A stretch of 64,000 bases of DNA from NCBI RefSeq assembly GCF_021917145.1, contig NC_061064.1, positions 2,184,634 through 2,248,633 on the forward strand, in the 5' to 3' direction. Below the pieces are notes generated by a model. That model was not told the origin of the DNA. It ran no database searches and was given only the letters and a program-made list of their open reading frames with translations. The DNA comes from Hypomesus transpacificus. Its lineage: Eukaryota > Chordata > Actinopteri > Osmeriformes > Osmeridae. Shown here piece after piece: positions 1 to 11,082 of the stretch. The translations under genes were made by a program, and so were the position numbers. Each line of letters opens with the position of its first letter. Position 1 is the first letter of the stretch.

Positions 1-3000
1 AAGGGCAGTCGATCCACTTTGCCGGCAGCACGCCGTATACTGACTCTGGGTGTTGGTTTAGCTCGTACTTTGCCTGCAGCGGAGGTGAGTGATTCGGCTG
101 TTTGGTGCGTGGTCATCCATCTTTCCATCAAGACCTGTGTTGAAACCCAGTGTCCACCCCCCCCTTCCAACCCCTTCTCCTCCCTCCTTCCCCTCCTCCA
201 CCCTTGCCTTCCTCCACCCTTCTCCTCCCTCCTTCCCTCCCTCCCTCCTTCCCCTTCTCCACCCTTCCCCTCCACCCTGACAGGGACGGATGGAGCCACT
301 CTCTTCTTCTTGTTCATGCTCTTCATCATGCTGGCCGGTGGAGGAGCAGCTGCCTTCCTTCATTTCAGGTGAGCTGATGTCCAACACACACATTCACGCA
401 AACCGACAGTGCAGGGGGATTTGAACCGGCAACCTCAAACACTTTATTCCTAGTGTATTCCCTCGATCCAAACCCCTGGGGCCGGTATTTCAAAATGATC
501 CCACAGGATCTAACTCCTGGATTGGATTAAATCCTGATCAGATCCTGAAAACTGGTATTTCAAAGCAAATCTGACCTGAAGATTCAGATTCGGGAATCCA
601 ATCCTGCTTTTGATCTTGAGAAAAGACTGATGTTGAGTATTTCAAAACTTTAGTGGGAAATCTGGATCAGCTTCACTGCTGTTTGATCAATGTTTATTTT
701 CTTTGCACGTTCCTTTTTCAGCAAACACCGTGAAATTGAATGCCTTATTCAATTTCAAGTTGTATAATTAAAGTAACAAGTTGTACCCACTGAAAAATGC
801 CTCCACTGAAAATCAGTCAAATGTATTTATTAACATGCATTCAGCACACAAACTTAATTTTCATAGCCAAAGCTCAAAAGGTTATGCCATTTGGAGCAGG
901 TCTGTGTTAACTGGCTGTCTTCTCTTTCCACAAACTTCTGTAAAGAAAAACAAATATTAAGGTTTTAGGGCTGTCTCTTTTGTTGACAACTGTTTCCTAA
1001 AAAGATATGTACAACACATTTAAAAATCTACACTCAATGCCTTGTGAGTAAATGCATTAAAATGTGAAATGTGGACCGCGACATACAGACGCTAGCCTAT
1101 CTACTAGCTCCTTAACACAGAAGTCAATGGAGCAGCGTTAGCTCGCATTAGCGCGAACTCTGCTTTATTTGACTTCGCCAAGCTCTTCTTTCAACTTTGT
1201 GATGATTTACGTAATTTGTTAACTCAATATAATGATTACCTTTCATCTAATCTTAGGACGCATCAACACTGACCAAGATTACATTTACATAGTTGTGCCA
1301 GCTTCTCTTTTTTATGTAAATAGTTGGCTCCATTTCCTGTTTCCTGTCTGTGATCCAGGGGGCGGGATGGATTTGAACATCCCAATCTGCCGGTATCAGG
1401 ATCACTCTGATCCAATACAGCAAAGTTTTGAAATACCGGTATAGATAAGGTTGATCCGTGGCTGAGGACAGTGAGGACAGGGGGATTTGGTTATCCGGAT
1501 CATTCTGATCTGGGTTACAAGTTTTGAAATACTGGCCCCAGGTCTATATCCCGATCTATAGCCCTGGTATATACCTCTGATCAATACCCGTCCCCTGGAT
1601 GTATGAAGTCAATGGCTCGTGTTGTCCCCGTGTCCCCCCAGGCGAAGTGGCCGGGTGGGGTTCAGTTTTGGTGGCGGCAGCAGCGTGGGAGCAGTAAGAG
1701 GGAACTTGAAGATCATTCTGACTCTCGACGACCTGATCTTCATCAACACTCAGATCAGCAGACAGGTGAGCCCGAACGCCATTTCCCAGCTCCTTCCTGT
1801 GTGTCGTTGACGCTGTCTCGCTGATCTTTGTCCGCACTGTGAGCTTTGCTCCAGGAGATTATCAGCTCTAAGACCACCCTCCTCTCCCCCCATCCCCCCT
1901 CCCCCCCTTCCCCTCCCTCCCTCCCTCCCTCCCTCCCTCCCTCCCTGAGCAGAAGCTGAACGAGGACAGCGTGATAAAGAGTCAGCTGGACATGAAGGCC
2001 TCTCGCTACTCGGTGTCTGGTCGGAGTTACTTTGCCTCCACGCCCGAGAGCTCCAACATGGCCATCTTTGAGGTGGGTCTGCCTGGAACACATCGAGGTT
2101 GTTGATGATGTCATCACAGTACAGGAGTCATCAAAGCACACGTGTTCCTAAATGCGCTAACCCCAACCCTAACACTGACCCTGATGGGAGCAAACAAACA
2201 ACAAAAGCTTCTGTTCATTTCAGGAATGGTTTCAAGGTCCTTTTTTGTGTTTGGTGTTCCTAAGCCTTGGGATTGGGTCCTGTGGCCTGTGCAGATAATC
2301 CATGTGAGGGTTTCCATGTTTCCAGGGTGACTGGGTCTGGCTGAAGAGATGCCCCAATGGAAACACTGTGGGATCTGTCAATGACAAGACTCAGACTGTC
2401 TTCAACAACGTGAGTGAACTCATCTGGTCCTGGGGAGACAGTGACTGAATGAAGAAGCTGTGTGGAACTTCGATTCACCCCAGAGTATCACTCCTGTCCT
2501 CACTCCTGTCTTTCCTCTCCCTCTCTCCCTCAATCTATCCCTCCATCCTCTCTCTATCCCTCCATCCTCTCTCTATCCCTCCATCCTCTCTCTATCCCTC
2601 CATCCTCTCTCTATTCCTCCATCCTCTCTCTATCCCTCCATCCTCTCTCCATCCGTCCATCCTCTCTCTATCCCTCCATCCTCTCTCCATCCGTCCATCC
2701 TCTCTCTATCCCTCCATCCTCTCTCTATCCCTCCATCCTCTCTCTATTCCTCCATCCTCTCTCTATCCCTCCATCCTCTCTCCATCCGTCCATCCTCTCT
2801 CTATCCCTCCATCCTCTCTCTATCCCTCCATCCTCTCTCTATCCCTCCATCCTCTCTCTATCCCTTCATCCTCTCTCTATTCCTCCATCCTCTCTCTATC
2901 CCTCCATCCTCTCTCTATTCCTCCATCCTCTCTCTATCCCTCCATCCTCTCTCCATCCGTCCATCCTCTCTCTATCCCTCCATCCTCTCTCTATCCCTCC

Positions 3001-5251
3001 ATCCTCTCTCTATCCCTCCATCCTCTCTCTATCCCTCCATCCTCTCTCTATTCCTCCATCCTCTCTCTATCCCTCCATCCTCTCTCCATCCGTCCATCCT
3101 CTCTCTATCCCTCCATCCTCTCTCTATCTCTCCATCCCTCCACCTCTCTCTATTCCTCCATCCTCTCTCTATCCCTCCATCCTCTCTCCATCCCTCCATC
3201 CTCTCTCTATCTCTCCATCCCTCCATCCTCTCTCTATCTCTCCATCCTCTCTTTATCCCTCCATCCTCTCTCCATCCCTCCATCCTCTCTCTATCTCTCC
3301 ATCCCTCCATCCTCTCTCTATCTCTCCATCCCTCCACCTCTCTCTATCTCTCCATCCCTCCACCTCTCTCTATCTCTCCATCCCTCCATCCTCTCTCTAT
3401 CTCTCCATCCCTCCACCTCTCCTCCAGCTCAGGGACATGCGTCATGAGAACCTGAACCTGTTCCTGGGTCTGTTCCTGGACTGCAGCATCTTTGGCATCG
3501 TGATGGAGCACTGCTCCCGGGGCAGCCTGGAGGACCTGCTCAACAACGAGGACATGCGTCTGGACTGGATGTTCAAGTCCTCCTTACTCATGGACCTTAT
3601 TAGGGTGAGGAGGATACAAGATCCGATTAGCTCTGTGGATGATTTAATACAGTCATCTGATATATACTCTCACAATAAATATACATGGATATAATAGTGT
3701 TCTCTCTCTCTTTCTCTCTCTTGCGCTCGCTCTCTATCTCTCTTTCTCTCTTTACTCTCTCTCCCTCTCTCCTCTCTTCCTTTCTCTCTCCTTTCCTTTC
3801 CCTTTCTACTCTCTTCTCTTCCTGTCTCTCTCTCTTTCTACTCTCCCTCTCTCCTCTCTTCCTTTCTCTCTCCTTTCCTTTCCCTTTCTACTCTCCTCTC
3901 TTCCTCTCTCTCTCCTTTCCTCTCCCTCTCTCCTCTCTTCCTCTCTCTCTCCTTTCCTCTCCCTCTCTCCTCTCTTCCTCTCTCTCTCCTTTCCTCTCCC
4001 TCTCTCCGTTGGCCTTGTATAGGGGATGAAGTACCTGCACTATCGGGACGTCATCCACGGACGCCTTAAGTCCCGTAACTGTGTGGTGGACGGCCGCTTT
4101 GTCCTGAAGGTGACGGACTATGGCTACAACCAGGTGGTGAACAGCCAGGACATCGGGGAGGAGGAGCAACGTCCTGAAGGTAGCAATCATCTCCGACATG
4201 ATCGGCTGTGAATGTTAATGAGGCCTTCACCGATGCCCACATGCCAGCACCTGGAGTAGACATGTCTTTGGTGATCAGATTCTGTTCTCCTCACGTGTCT
4301 CCATGTGTCCTCCTCTCTCATTGTGTGTGCGTGTGTGTGTGTGTGTGTGTGTGCGTGTGTGTGCAGACCAGCTGTGGACTGCTCCAGAGATGCTGAGAGA
4401 CAGCAAGCTGAACAGGAAGGGGAGCTTCTCAGGAGATGTTTACAGTTACGCCATCATCATGCAGGAAGTCATCTCCCGCAGTTCCCCCTTCTGTATGCTG
4501 GACATGCCTCCCAAGGGTGAGGCTGGGGCTGGGGTGGGGGCTGGGGTGGGGGCTGGGGTGGGGGCTGGGGTTTGGGGCTGCACATTTGTGTGCATACATT
4601 TGTGTGTGTGTGTGTGTGTGTTGACGTGTGTGTGTGTTGACGTGTGTATTCATGTGTGTGTTGACAGAGATCATCAACAAGGTGAGGTCGCCCCCTCCCC
4701 TGTGTCGGCCCTCGGTGTCGCTGGAGCAGGCCCCGCTGGAAATGATCCAGATCATGAAGCAGTGCTGGACCGAGGAGCCTGACCGTAGGCCCACCTTCGA
4801 GGAGATCTTCAAACAGGTACCGCCCCTCACTCCCTGTCTGCTCACACTGAGACAGAAGAGTCAAATAGAGTCAAGTCTAGCAGAGTATAGTAAAGTACAC
4901 TTTGTTGAAAGTTCAACTCTTCCTCCTGCTGAAAGTTTCATTCCTCCTGCTGTTACCACAAACCTGTAGCTAGCCACTGTAGCTATCTCAGCCAGGCATC
5001 TCTAGTCACGCCTGCTCGTGTGTGCATGCAGGTAAAGAACTTGACCAAAGGGAAGAAGACCAACATCATCGACTCGATGCTGCGCATGCTGGAGCAGTAC
5101 TCCACCAACCTGGAGGACCTGATCCGGGAGAGGACAGAGGAGCTGGAGGTGGAGAGACAGAAGACCGACAACCTGCTGGCCCAGATGCTGCCCAAGTACG
5201 GACCCTCCAACTGACCTGACACCTGCCTGCCCCTGTCCCTCTCTCTGTCTC

Positions 5252-5292
<41 letters not shown>

Positions 5293-5473
5293 GTCTCTCT
5301 CTCTGTCTCTCTCTCTGTCTCTCTCTCTGTCTCTCTCTCTGTCTCTCTCTCTGTGTGTATCTCTGTCTCTCTCTCTGTCTCTCTCTCTGTGTGTATCTCT
5401 GTCTCTCTCTCTGTCTCCCTCTCTGTCTCTCTCTCTGTCTCTCTCTCTGTCTCTCTCTCTGTCTCTCTCTCTG

Positions 5474-5522
<49 letters not shown>

Positions 5523-5578
5523 GTCTATCTCTCTCTATCTCTGTCTCTCTCTCTCTGCCTGTCTCTCTCTTTCTTTCG

Positions 5579-5632
<54 letters not shown>

Positions 5633-8600
5633 GTCTCTCTCTCTCTCTCTCTCTGCCTGTCTCTGTCTCTCTGTATCCATAGCAATGTTGTGGTATGTCG
5701 CTTTGGATAAAATCACATAAGAAAATATGTTTTATTAGTATTAATTATTAAAATTCGTATTTATTTACTGAAATAAGCCTTTTTTTTCCAGTATCTTCTG
5801 CTTAACCTTCTATATCGACTACTAGTATGTTGCATAGGATAGAAATGTCTGTCACATGAATTCAAGGTCATGTGTTAAACTGCCACATCCTGTCTCAGTG
5901 TCCAGCTGATTTCCTGTCTGTGCTCCGCAGGTCTGTGGCCCAGAACCTGAAGACTGGCAAGCCTGTGGAACCGGAGCATTTTGCCGTGGTAACTCTGTAC
6001 TTCAGCGACATCATGGGGTTTACCACCATCTCTGCCCTCAGTGAGCCCATCGAGGTAGTGGACCTGCTCAACGACCTCTACTCTCTCTTCGATGCCATCA
6101 TCGGACTGCATGATGTCTACAAGGTGACAGTCCAGGAACCGGACTCTTCCTTGTCTGTTCAGGATGGATCGTCTGTCCATGTGGAGTGCTGAGTGTGTCG
6201 TGACGTGCGTGTATGCGTGTGCCTACCTAACCGTGTGTGTGTTCGTTTGTGTGTGTGTGTAGGTGGAGACTATAGGAGACGCCTACATGGTGGCCTCCGG
6301 AGTTCCCAACCGCAATGGGAACCGCCACGCTGCAGAGATGTGCAACATGTCCCTGGACATCCTGCACTGCATAGGGGCCTTCAAGATGAGGCACATGCCC
6401 GACGTCAAGGTCAAGATCCGTATCGGCCTCCACTCTGGTGAGGAACACTCTCCAGCTCGGGTCTTCAAACTCACTACTTCGATCGCACTCAACAGAAACC
6501 AACCAGAACAGAAACACATGACTCAAACACACCATCTAGCATCTCCCAAAAAAGTGGAACGTTTTAATTCCGATTTCTTGACCTAGAACTCTTTGGAGTA
6601 CAGAACAAATGTCAAAGGAACTGACGTTCCCTGCCACTAGACCTAAAAGGGTTATTTTAACCTGATCCCTTGTCTGGAACATATTCTTAGAACCGTGAAA
6701 CGTCATCCACTTAGCCTCTGCCATCCTATTAGGCCGTGCGTAACTCTGATGCCCTTACTCCTGGCTAACATCGTTTGGCACATTTGTCCTCGTGGTTCTG
6801 GGTCCTTGTTCGTAACAGTGACGGCTTGGAGCTGAGAGATACCTGCTCCAATATTTCACCCTTCCCTACTAAGCTATTCTGATGTTTTATCGACTTGTGT
6901 CCACAAACTTGTGAGATGTAATCCCTCGTCATAACATTCGAGTGTGGGCGGATGCGTGTGTATGTATGTGTGTGTGAATGCGTGATTGTGTATGTATGAG
7001 ATGTGTGTGTCTTTATATATATATATGTGTGTGTATAAATGTTTGTGTATATAAATGTATATACGTGTGTGTGTGTGTGACAAACAGGCCCTGTGGTAGC
7101 AGGAGTGGTGGGGTTGACCATGCCCCGGTACTGCCTGTTTGGAGACACCGTCAACACCGCCTCTCGAATGGAATCCACCAGCTTGCGTAAGTACTCCCTC
7201 TTCGTGTTCCCCCCAAAACCCTGACTCCCCACCTAGCGTCGAGCTGCAGGGAGCAGCAGCATTCTGCTGGGAGAGCATGCAACAAGAGGCTCAAGGAGGT
7301 TTACTGTGAGCGGTCCTCACTAATCCTTTAAGACTATCAGCTGAATTAGTGGACGAATTCAAGGTTCAATGAAAATGTCCTCTCTGACTGAGGGCTGGGG
7401 TTAGAGTCAGTGGCAGGATGAAGGCGCTTGCTGTCATGTTGGTGGTTGGCCAAATCAAATATACAGCTCTCGTGCTCAAGTTTGAGGAGACATTTCAATG
7501 GATTGTATTTCTTGAGGCAATAAATGCAACTCACGTGTCGACATGATTCCGATTTTATTTCAGTATTACAAAAGATTAATTTCTTTGATTTCAAGATTGG
7601 ATTTCCACATTATTCTTTGAGGGTTATCTATAGCAGTGAGTTAGACCCAGTTATACTCTACTCCAATGTGCTGGCCAGGAAGGTAAACTGCAGCAGCTAT
7701 ACAGCTGGTGTTCAAACAACACTATGTTCCCAGGCTTTCTTGGAGAGCTGATTTATCCCAGCAGTCTAAGAACATTAGAGGACTCAAAATGTGGTAAAAG
7801 ATTTTCCAACACCCAAACACAAGTCTTAGAATCTGGACGGAACACTCTAGAATGCCCCAGGCATTCTAGAATCGGGAACATTCCGCGTTCCGATTACTGC
7901 GCTGTGGTACAGGTGCCTTTGACAGGAAGTCTGGAACACAAGATACTTCCGAACAAAAAATTCAGTTATTTGGCTTTGAACTTATTTTGGGACAAATGTT
8001 AACAACAAAGACAATGATAACAGCTTGCGTTTAGCACTTGGGACTCTGTACTCTTACAATGTCATCACATCAATGTTGAAACAAAGAAAGTCTGGTCGTG
8101 TATTACGGAGTGTGTTTGCAAGGCTTGTATGTGAGAATGACTAATGCTGTCCTGTTGTCTGTGCAGCTTACAGGGTCCACGTCAACAGAAGCACAGTAGA
8201 TATCCTGAATATCCTGAACCAGGGATACAAGATAGACAACAGAGGCTTGACAGAGCTGAAGGTAACCTCACACACACACACACACAAACACACAAGCCCC
8301 CATACACACATACTGTAACTCTCCCTTCCACACACATCCTCATAACTAAAACAAGGATGTGGTCATTCATAATTTGTGTGTTTATAATTGGAGTGCTTCA
8401 TCTCTCCTTGTCTCCTGTCACCAGGGGAAAGGGGTGGAGAACACGTTTTGGCTGGTCGGCAAGGAAGGGTTCAACAAACCCCTCCCCGTCCCGCCTGATC
8501 TGTCCGGGTAAGACCTCACACACACACCTGTGTTCCCCACACACCTAAGGACTGGTGTTTTTGTTACACTGTACCCTGTAATACTGGGCTTGAGATGTTC

Positions 8601-8731
8601 TCATTATTCACTGTACCGGGTCATCCTGATCCGTTTGTCCTCACAGGTCGACCAATTACGGCATCTCTGTGGAGGAGATTCCTGCCGACAGGAGACAGAA
8701 GTTCCTGGATCGGCAGAAGAAGATGGGCTAG
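1..8731 (+). CDS. gucy2f: Retinal (photoreceptor) guanylate cyclase, GUCY2F type, 3' part
   Basis: This single-pass membrane enzyme makes cGMP from GTP in photoreceptor outer segments and is normally activated by GCAP proteins at low calcium. Exons: (3)-84, 284-368, 1642-1765, 1953-2072, 2326-2409, 3428-3604, 4023-4179, 4367-4516, 4668-4816, 5032-5195, 5931-6123, 6263-6437, 7088-7186, 8167-8261, 8425-8507, 8647-8731 (stop TAG 8729-8731). The phases join without a break, giving 673 residues. Order of parts: end of the extracellular domain ([12 protein letters not shown]), a transmembrane helix in exon 284-368, a kinase-homology domain, a dimerisation coiled coil ([19 protein letters not shown]) and a cyclase domain ([38 protein letters not shown]). 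The kinase domain has HGRLKSRN where active kinases have HRD, so it is a pseudokinase, as in the family. The C-terminus (YGISVEEIP) resembles GUCY2F rather than GUCY2D; this paralog call is from memory. About 430 N-terminal residues lie outside the window. Confidence 0.9.
475..1542. mobile_element. Non-autonomous TIR DNA transposon (~1.07 kb)
   Basis: The ends are 21-bp imperfect terminal inverted repeats: CCTGGGGCCGGTATTTCAAAA at 475-495 and its reverse complement with one mismatch at 1522-1542. Copies of the subterminal motif (GTATTTCAAA or its complement) recur inside near both ends, around 553, 638 and 1424. No transposase reading frame is present. The element lies in a guanylate cyclase intron. 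The superfamily is not settled because I could not define a clear target-site duplication. Confidence 0.6.
2526..3427 (+). repeat. 19-bp pyrimidine minisatellite in guanylate cyclase intron
   Basis: About 45 copies of a 19-bp unit (CCCTCCATCCTCTCTCTAT) with point variants (ATTCC, CCATCCG) fill almost the whole intron 2410-3427. The array runs to within a few bases of the 3' splice site at 3427/3428, so it also acts as the polypyrimidine tract. Because 19 is not a multiple of 3, all three frames stay open and give long meaningless ORFs. Confidence 0.95.
3698..4015 (+). repeat. CT-rich low-complexity tract
   Basis: Irregular CTCTCT/CCTTTC sequence fills the intron between exons ending at 3604 and starting at 4023. 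It contains a roughly 37-bp higher-order repeat near its 3' end. Confidence 0.9.
4520..4577 (+). repeat. 12-bp G-rich minisatellite next to a 5' splice site
   Basis: About four copies of GGGGGCTGGGGT begin a few bases after the donor at 4516/4517. The G runs could fold as a G-quadruplex in the nascent RNA; this is inference only. Confidence 0.8.
5235..5678 (+). repeat. (CTCTCTGT)n/(CT)n microsatellite
   Basis: About 440 bp of CT with regularly spaced TG interruptions in the intron between exons ending at 5195 and starting at 5931. Arg/Glu-only and Leu/Ser-only frames here are artefacts of the repeat. Confidence 0.95.
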
Positions 8732-10780
8732 ATTATGGTAAATTACTTTTTTTCCAGATAACTTTGAACAGTTGTGACATATTTTACCAAACTCACACTT
8801 TTTACTAGCCTGGCTGCCAGCCCAACTTAGCCCCACCCACAAAAACAATTTGGTTGGGAAGTTGGGTCTGGGATCGCTAGTTTTGGGAAAAAGTATGTCC
8901 GAACAGGAGCTGTTCAGACGAATCAAATTGTCAGGGCAAGCTTTATACGATGATGGACAGATGATCTACAGTAACGTCATCAACCACATCACCAAAGAGC
9001 GCTTGGGTTGAATTTGTTTTCAACAAACAACATATTACGTTGCTCTGATTGGTTGTAGGTCTATCCAATTTAGCGAAGAGGCAGTTTTTTCTGGGTTCAG
9101 TTGAAACACGCCCCATATTCACAGCCCAACGGAGTGGTTTCAGACTCATATTCTGACTAGAATTATGAGTATGACAACGTCAGGCTAACGTTTGACCTTA
9201 TTACACAAGCGTGTTTGCAGTCAGTGATGTGTATTGACATTAAGCAGCTGCCTACATCAACATTAGTTCAGGAGATCCCTCAATACAGAAAGTAAAAGTG
9301 AGTTTAAATGATAAATGACAGTTGGCCTATAACAGGAATGACTGGCTTCCACTGCCCACAGCTACCACATCCGTCCACCAGGGGAAGGTTGAAGTCAGCC
9401 AACTCAGATATGGACACTCTGGAGAGCTGCTGTGGAGGAAGAGGAGGAGGAGGAGGAGTGGATGTGCACCAGGCCAGTCCTACACACACTCGGATCAGCA
9501 GGTTGTGCCCAAACAAGCCAAAGTTGGACAGACACTGTCATCAACACATCACATATGGTGCGCTGAGTAAGGATGAGTTCAAACAAGAGTTTGTCATGAG
9601 AAGCGTAAACAGGACTACCACGAGGGAGATCTACTACAAAGCAGAATAGTTAGAAAAGACCAACGTGCTTTGATGTGCTAGAAAATCAAGCTTCTCCAAA
9701 CCACCATTGGACGATGGACTCTTGCTGAAGTCATCTTTAAACGACGGTTTTATCACGTGTTAAATTACTGTAATGTACTAATCTCTACTGTCTCTCTTGC
9801 TTTGTAGAATTATTTGAGTGATTTCATTACCAGCATCCCAAGGGAGTAATGTATTCCTTTTCAGTCAGGCTGATGAGTCTTAGCTCCTACGTACACCCCA
9901 ACTCTCATAGTGACTGGTAGATTACCACAGACACACAAGGTAGAATATCTTTAATTCCTTACAGGTCTATAATAGGCTTGTATTATTCTGGTTGATAGAA
10001 ATTCTCCCTTTGCTAAAATCATGATGTTACCATAATTCAGGCCTTTGATTTATTCAATGAGAACTGAGAAATGTTGATCCTCCCCTTGACAACAAAAGCC
10101 ACTGTATAGTCATTGACAGTAGTCTGTTATTAGTTACGAGATTAAAATATATTTGTAGGTTAAACAGTTGGGTTGAAGGCTACAACCACTGTTGTCATCA
10201 GAACCCCCAGAAAAGGAACAGTAAAATGTCACATATCATTTCTCAAAAAATAAGGTTTTTATTGTTTTTTTGTGCTATTCCTCTAAATCCAGGTACGTAT
10301 TTATAGACTTGTTGATTTTTATGTCATTCACTCATTTCTTTTTAAAATTATCATCTGTACATTGGTCATAAAATATGAGATGAATGAGTGATAATTGACA
10401 AGATAATCATAACTGCCACACTATAAGGAATATTTCAATTATTCGACTCAAATACGCCACATCCATTACATTCAGAAGCTATCTTCAACACATTTCTAAA
10501 CGCAGAAGCAAAGAATACTACAGTAAAATAATAAAGTCCTATTTTTCATGGATAATCCCATTATTGTCAAGGAACTGCTCCATAGATGAAAAGTTATAAG
10601 AAACTATTTGATTACTGTTGTTCATCTGATTGACTGTAAATATAGGGTAAATGGACCCAGATAGCCAAGTTAAAATGGAATAGAGAAAACTTTGCAGTGT
10701 TCAATCTGAAATGTGGACTCATTGTTTGTCCTCGTGTAAATAAACTAGTTTTAGAGATGTACTTTATGTCCATGTCTTTG
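8732..10780 (+). other. Probable 3' UTR and flank of the guanylate cyclase gene
   Basis: No further coding exon is recognisable. Candidate polyadenylation signals are ATTAAA near 10141 and AATAAA at 10739-10744. Apart from the possible MITE and a short GAGGAG run near 9440 I see nothing else here. The UTR length is inferred. Confidence 0.4.
8807..9187. mobile_element. Possible MITE in the 3' region of the cyclase gene
   Basis: The segment opens with TAGCCTG and closes with its reverse complement CAGGCTA, and has no coding potential. The terminal match is short, so this is a tentative call. It lies after the stop codon, in the probable long 3' UTR. Confidence 0.35.
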
Positions 10781-10983
10781 TATTACTACATTATCTAAAA
10801 GGTAAAACTGTGGCTCTGCTTAACTCCAGTTGTTTGGTTCTGCAGTGACATCGCACTGTCTCTCGACCCAAACGACACTGGATGGGATAGAACATCAAAT
10901 CAAACTGTATTTGTTTAGCACTTTTTACTAGCATTGTAAACTTAAAACTGATAAAACAAAACAACATTAATGTGAGAATTCCT

Positions 10984-10989
10984 TTTATT
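10984..10989 (-). other. Polyadenylation signal for the radial spoke gene
   Basis: TTTATT on the plus strand reads AATAAA on the minus strand about 95 bp after the stop codon. Confidence 0.5.
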
Positions 10990-11082
10990 TGTATTAACCG
11001 TAACAAAGTCAACACATTTTCCCAAGTAATAAATATCTCAAGTTTATCTTTTTTTTTTAAATCCAATCTGACTTCCCCAGTG

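Noticed and set aside
2449-3694. Long open frames of Ser-Leu-His-Pro-type repeats
   Set aside because: They are translations of the 19-bp intronic minisatellite, open in all frames because 19 is not a multiple of three.
4112-4150. Inactivated kinase domain as a mutation in the cyclase gene
   Set aside because: Loss of HRD is normal for the kinase-homology domain of membrane guanylate cyclases.
5002-5720. 227-aa Arg/Glu-rich and Leu/Ser-rich frames
   Set aside because: These are artefacts of the CT microsatellite in a cyclase intron.
9308-9649. 113-aa plus-strand ORF after the cyclase stop
   Set aside because: No family resemblance, no splice context and a GGA-repeat Gly run; it lies in the probable 3' UTR.
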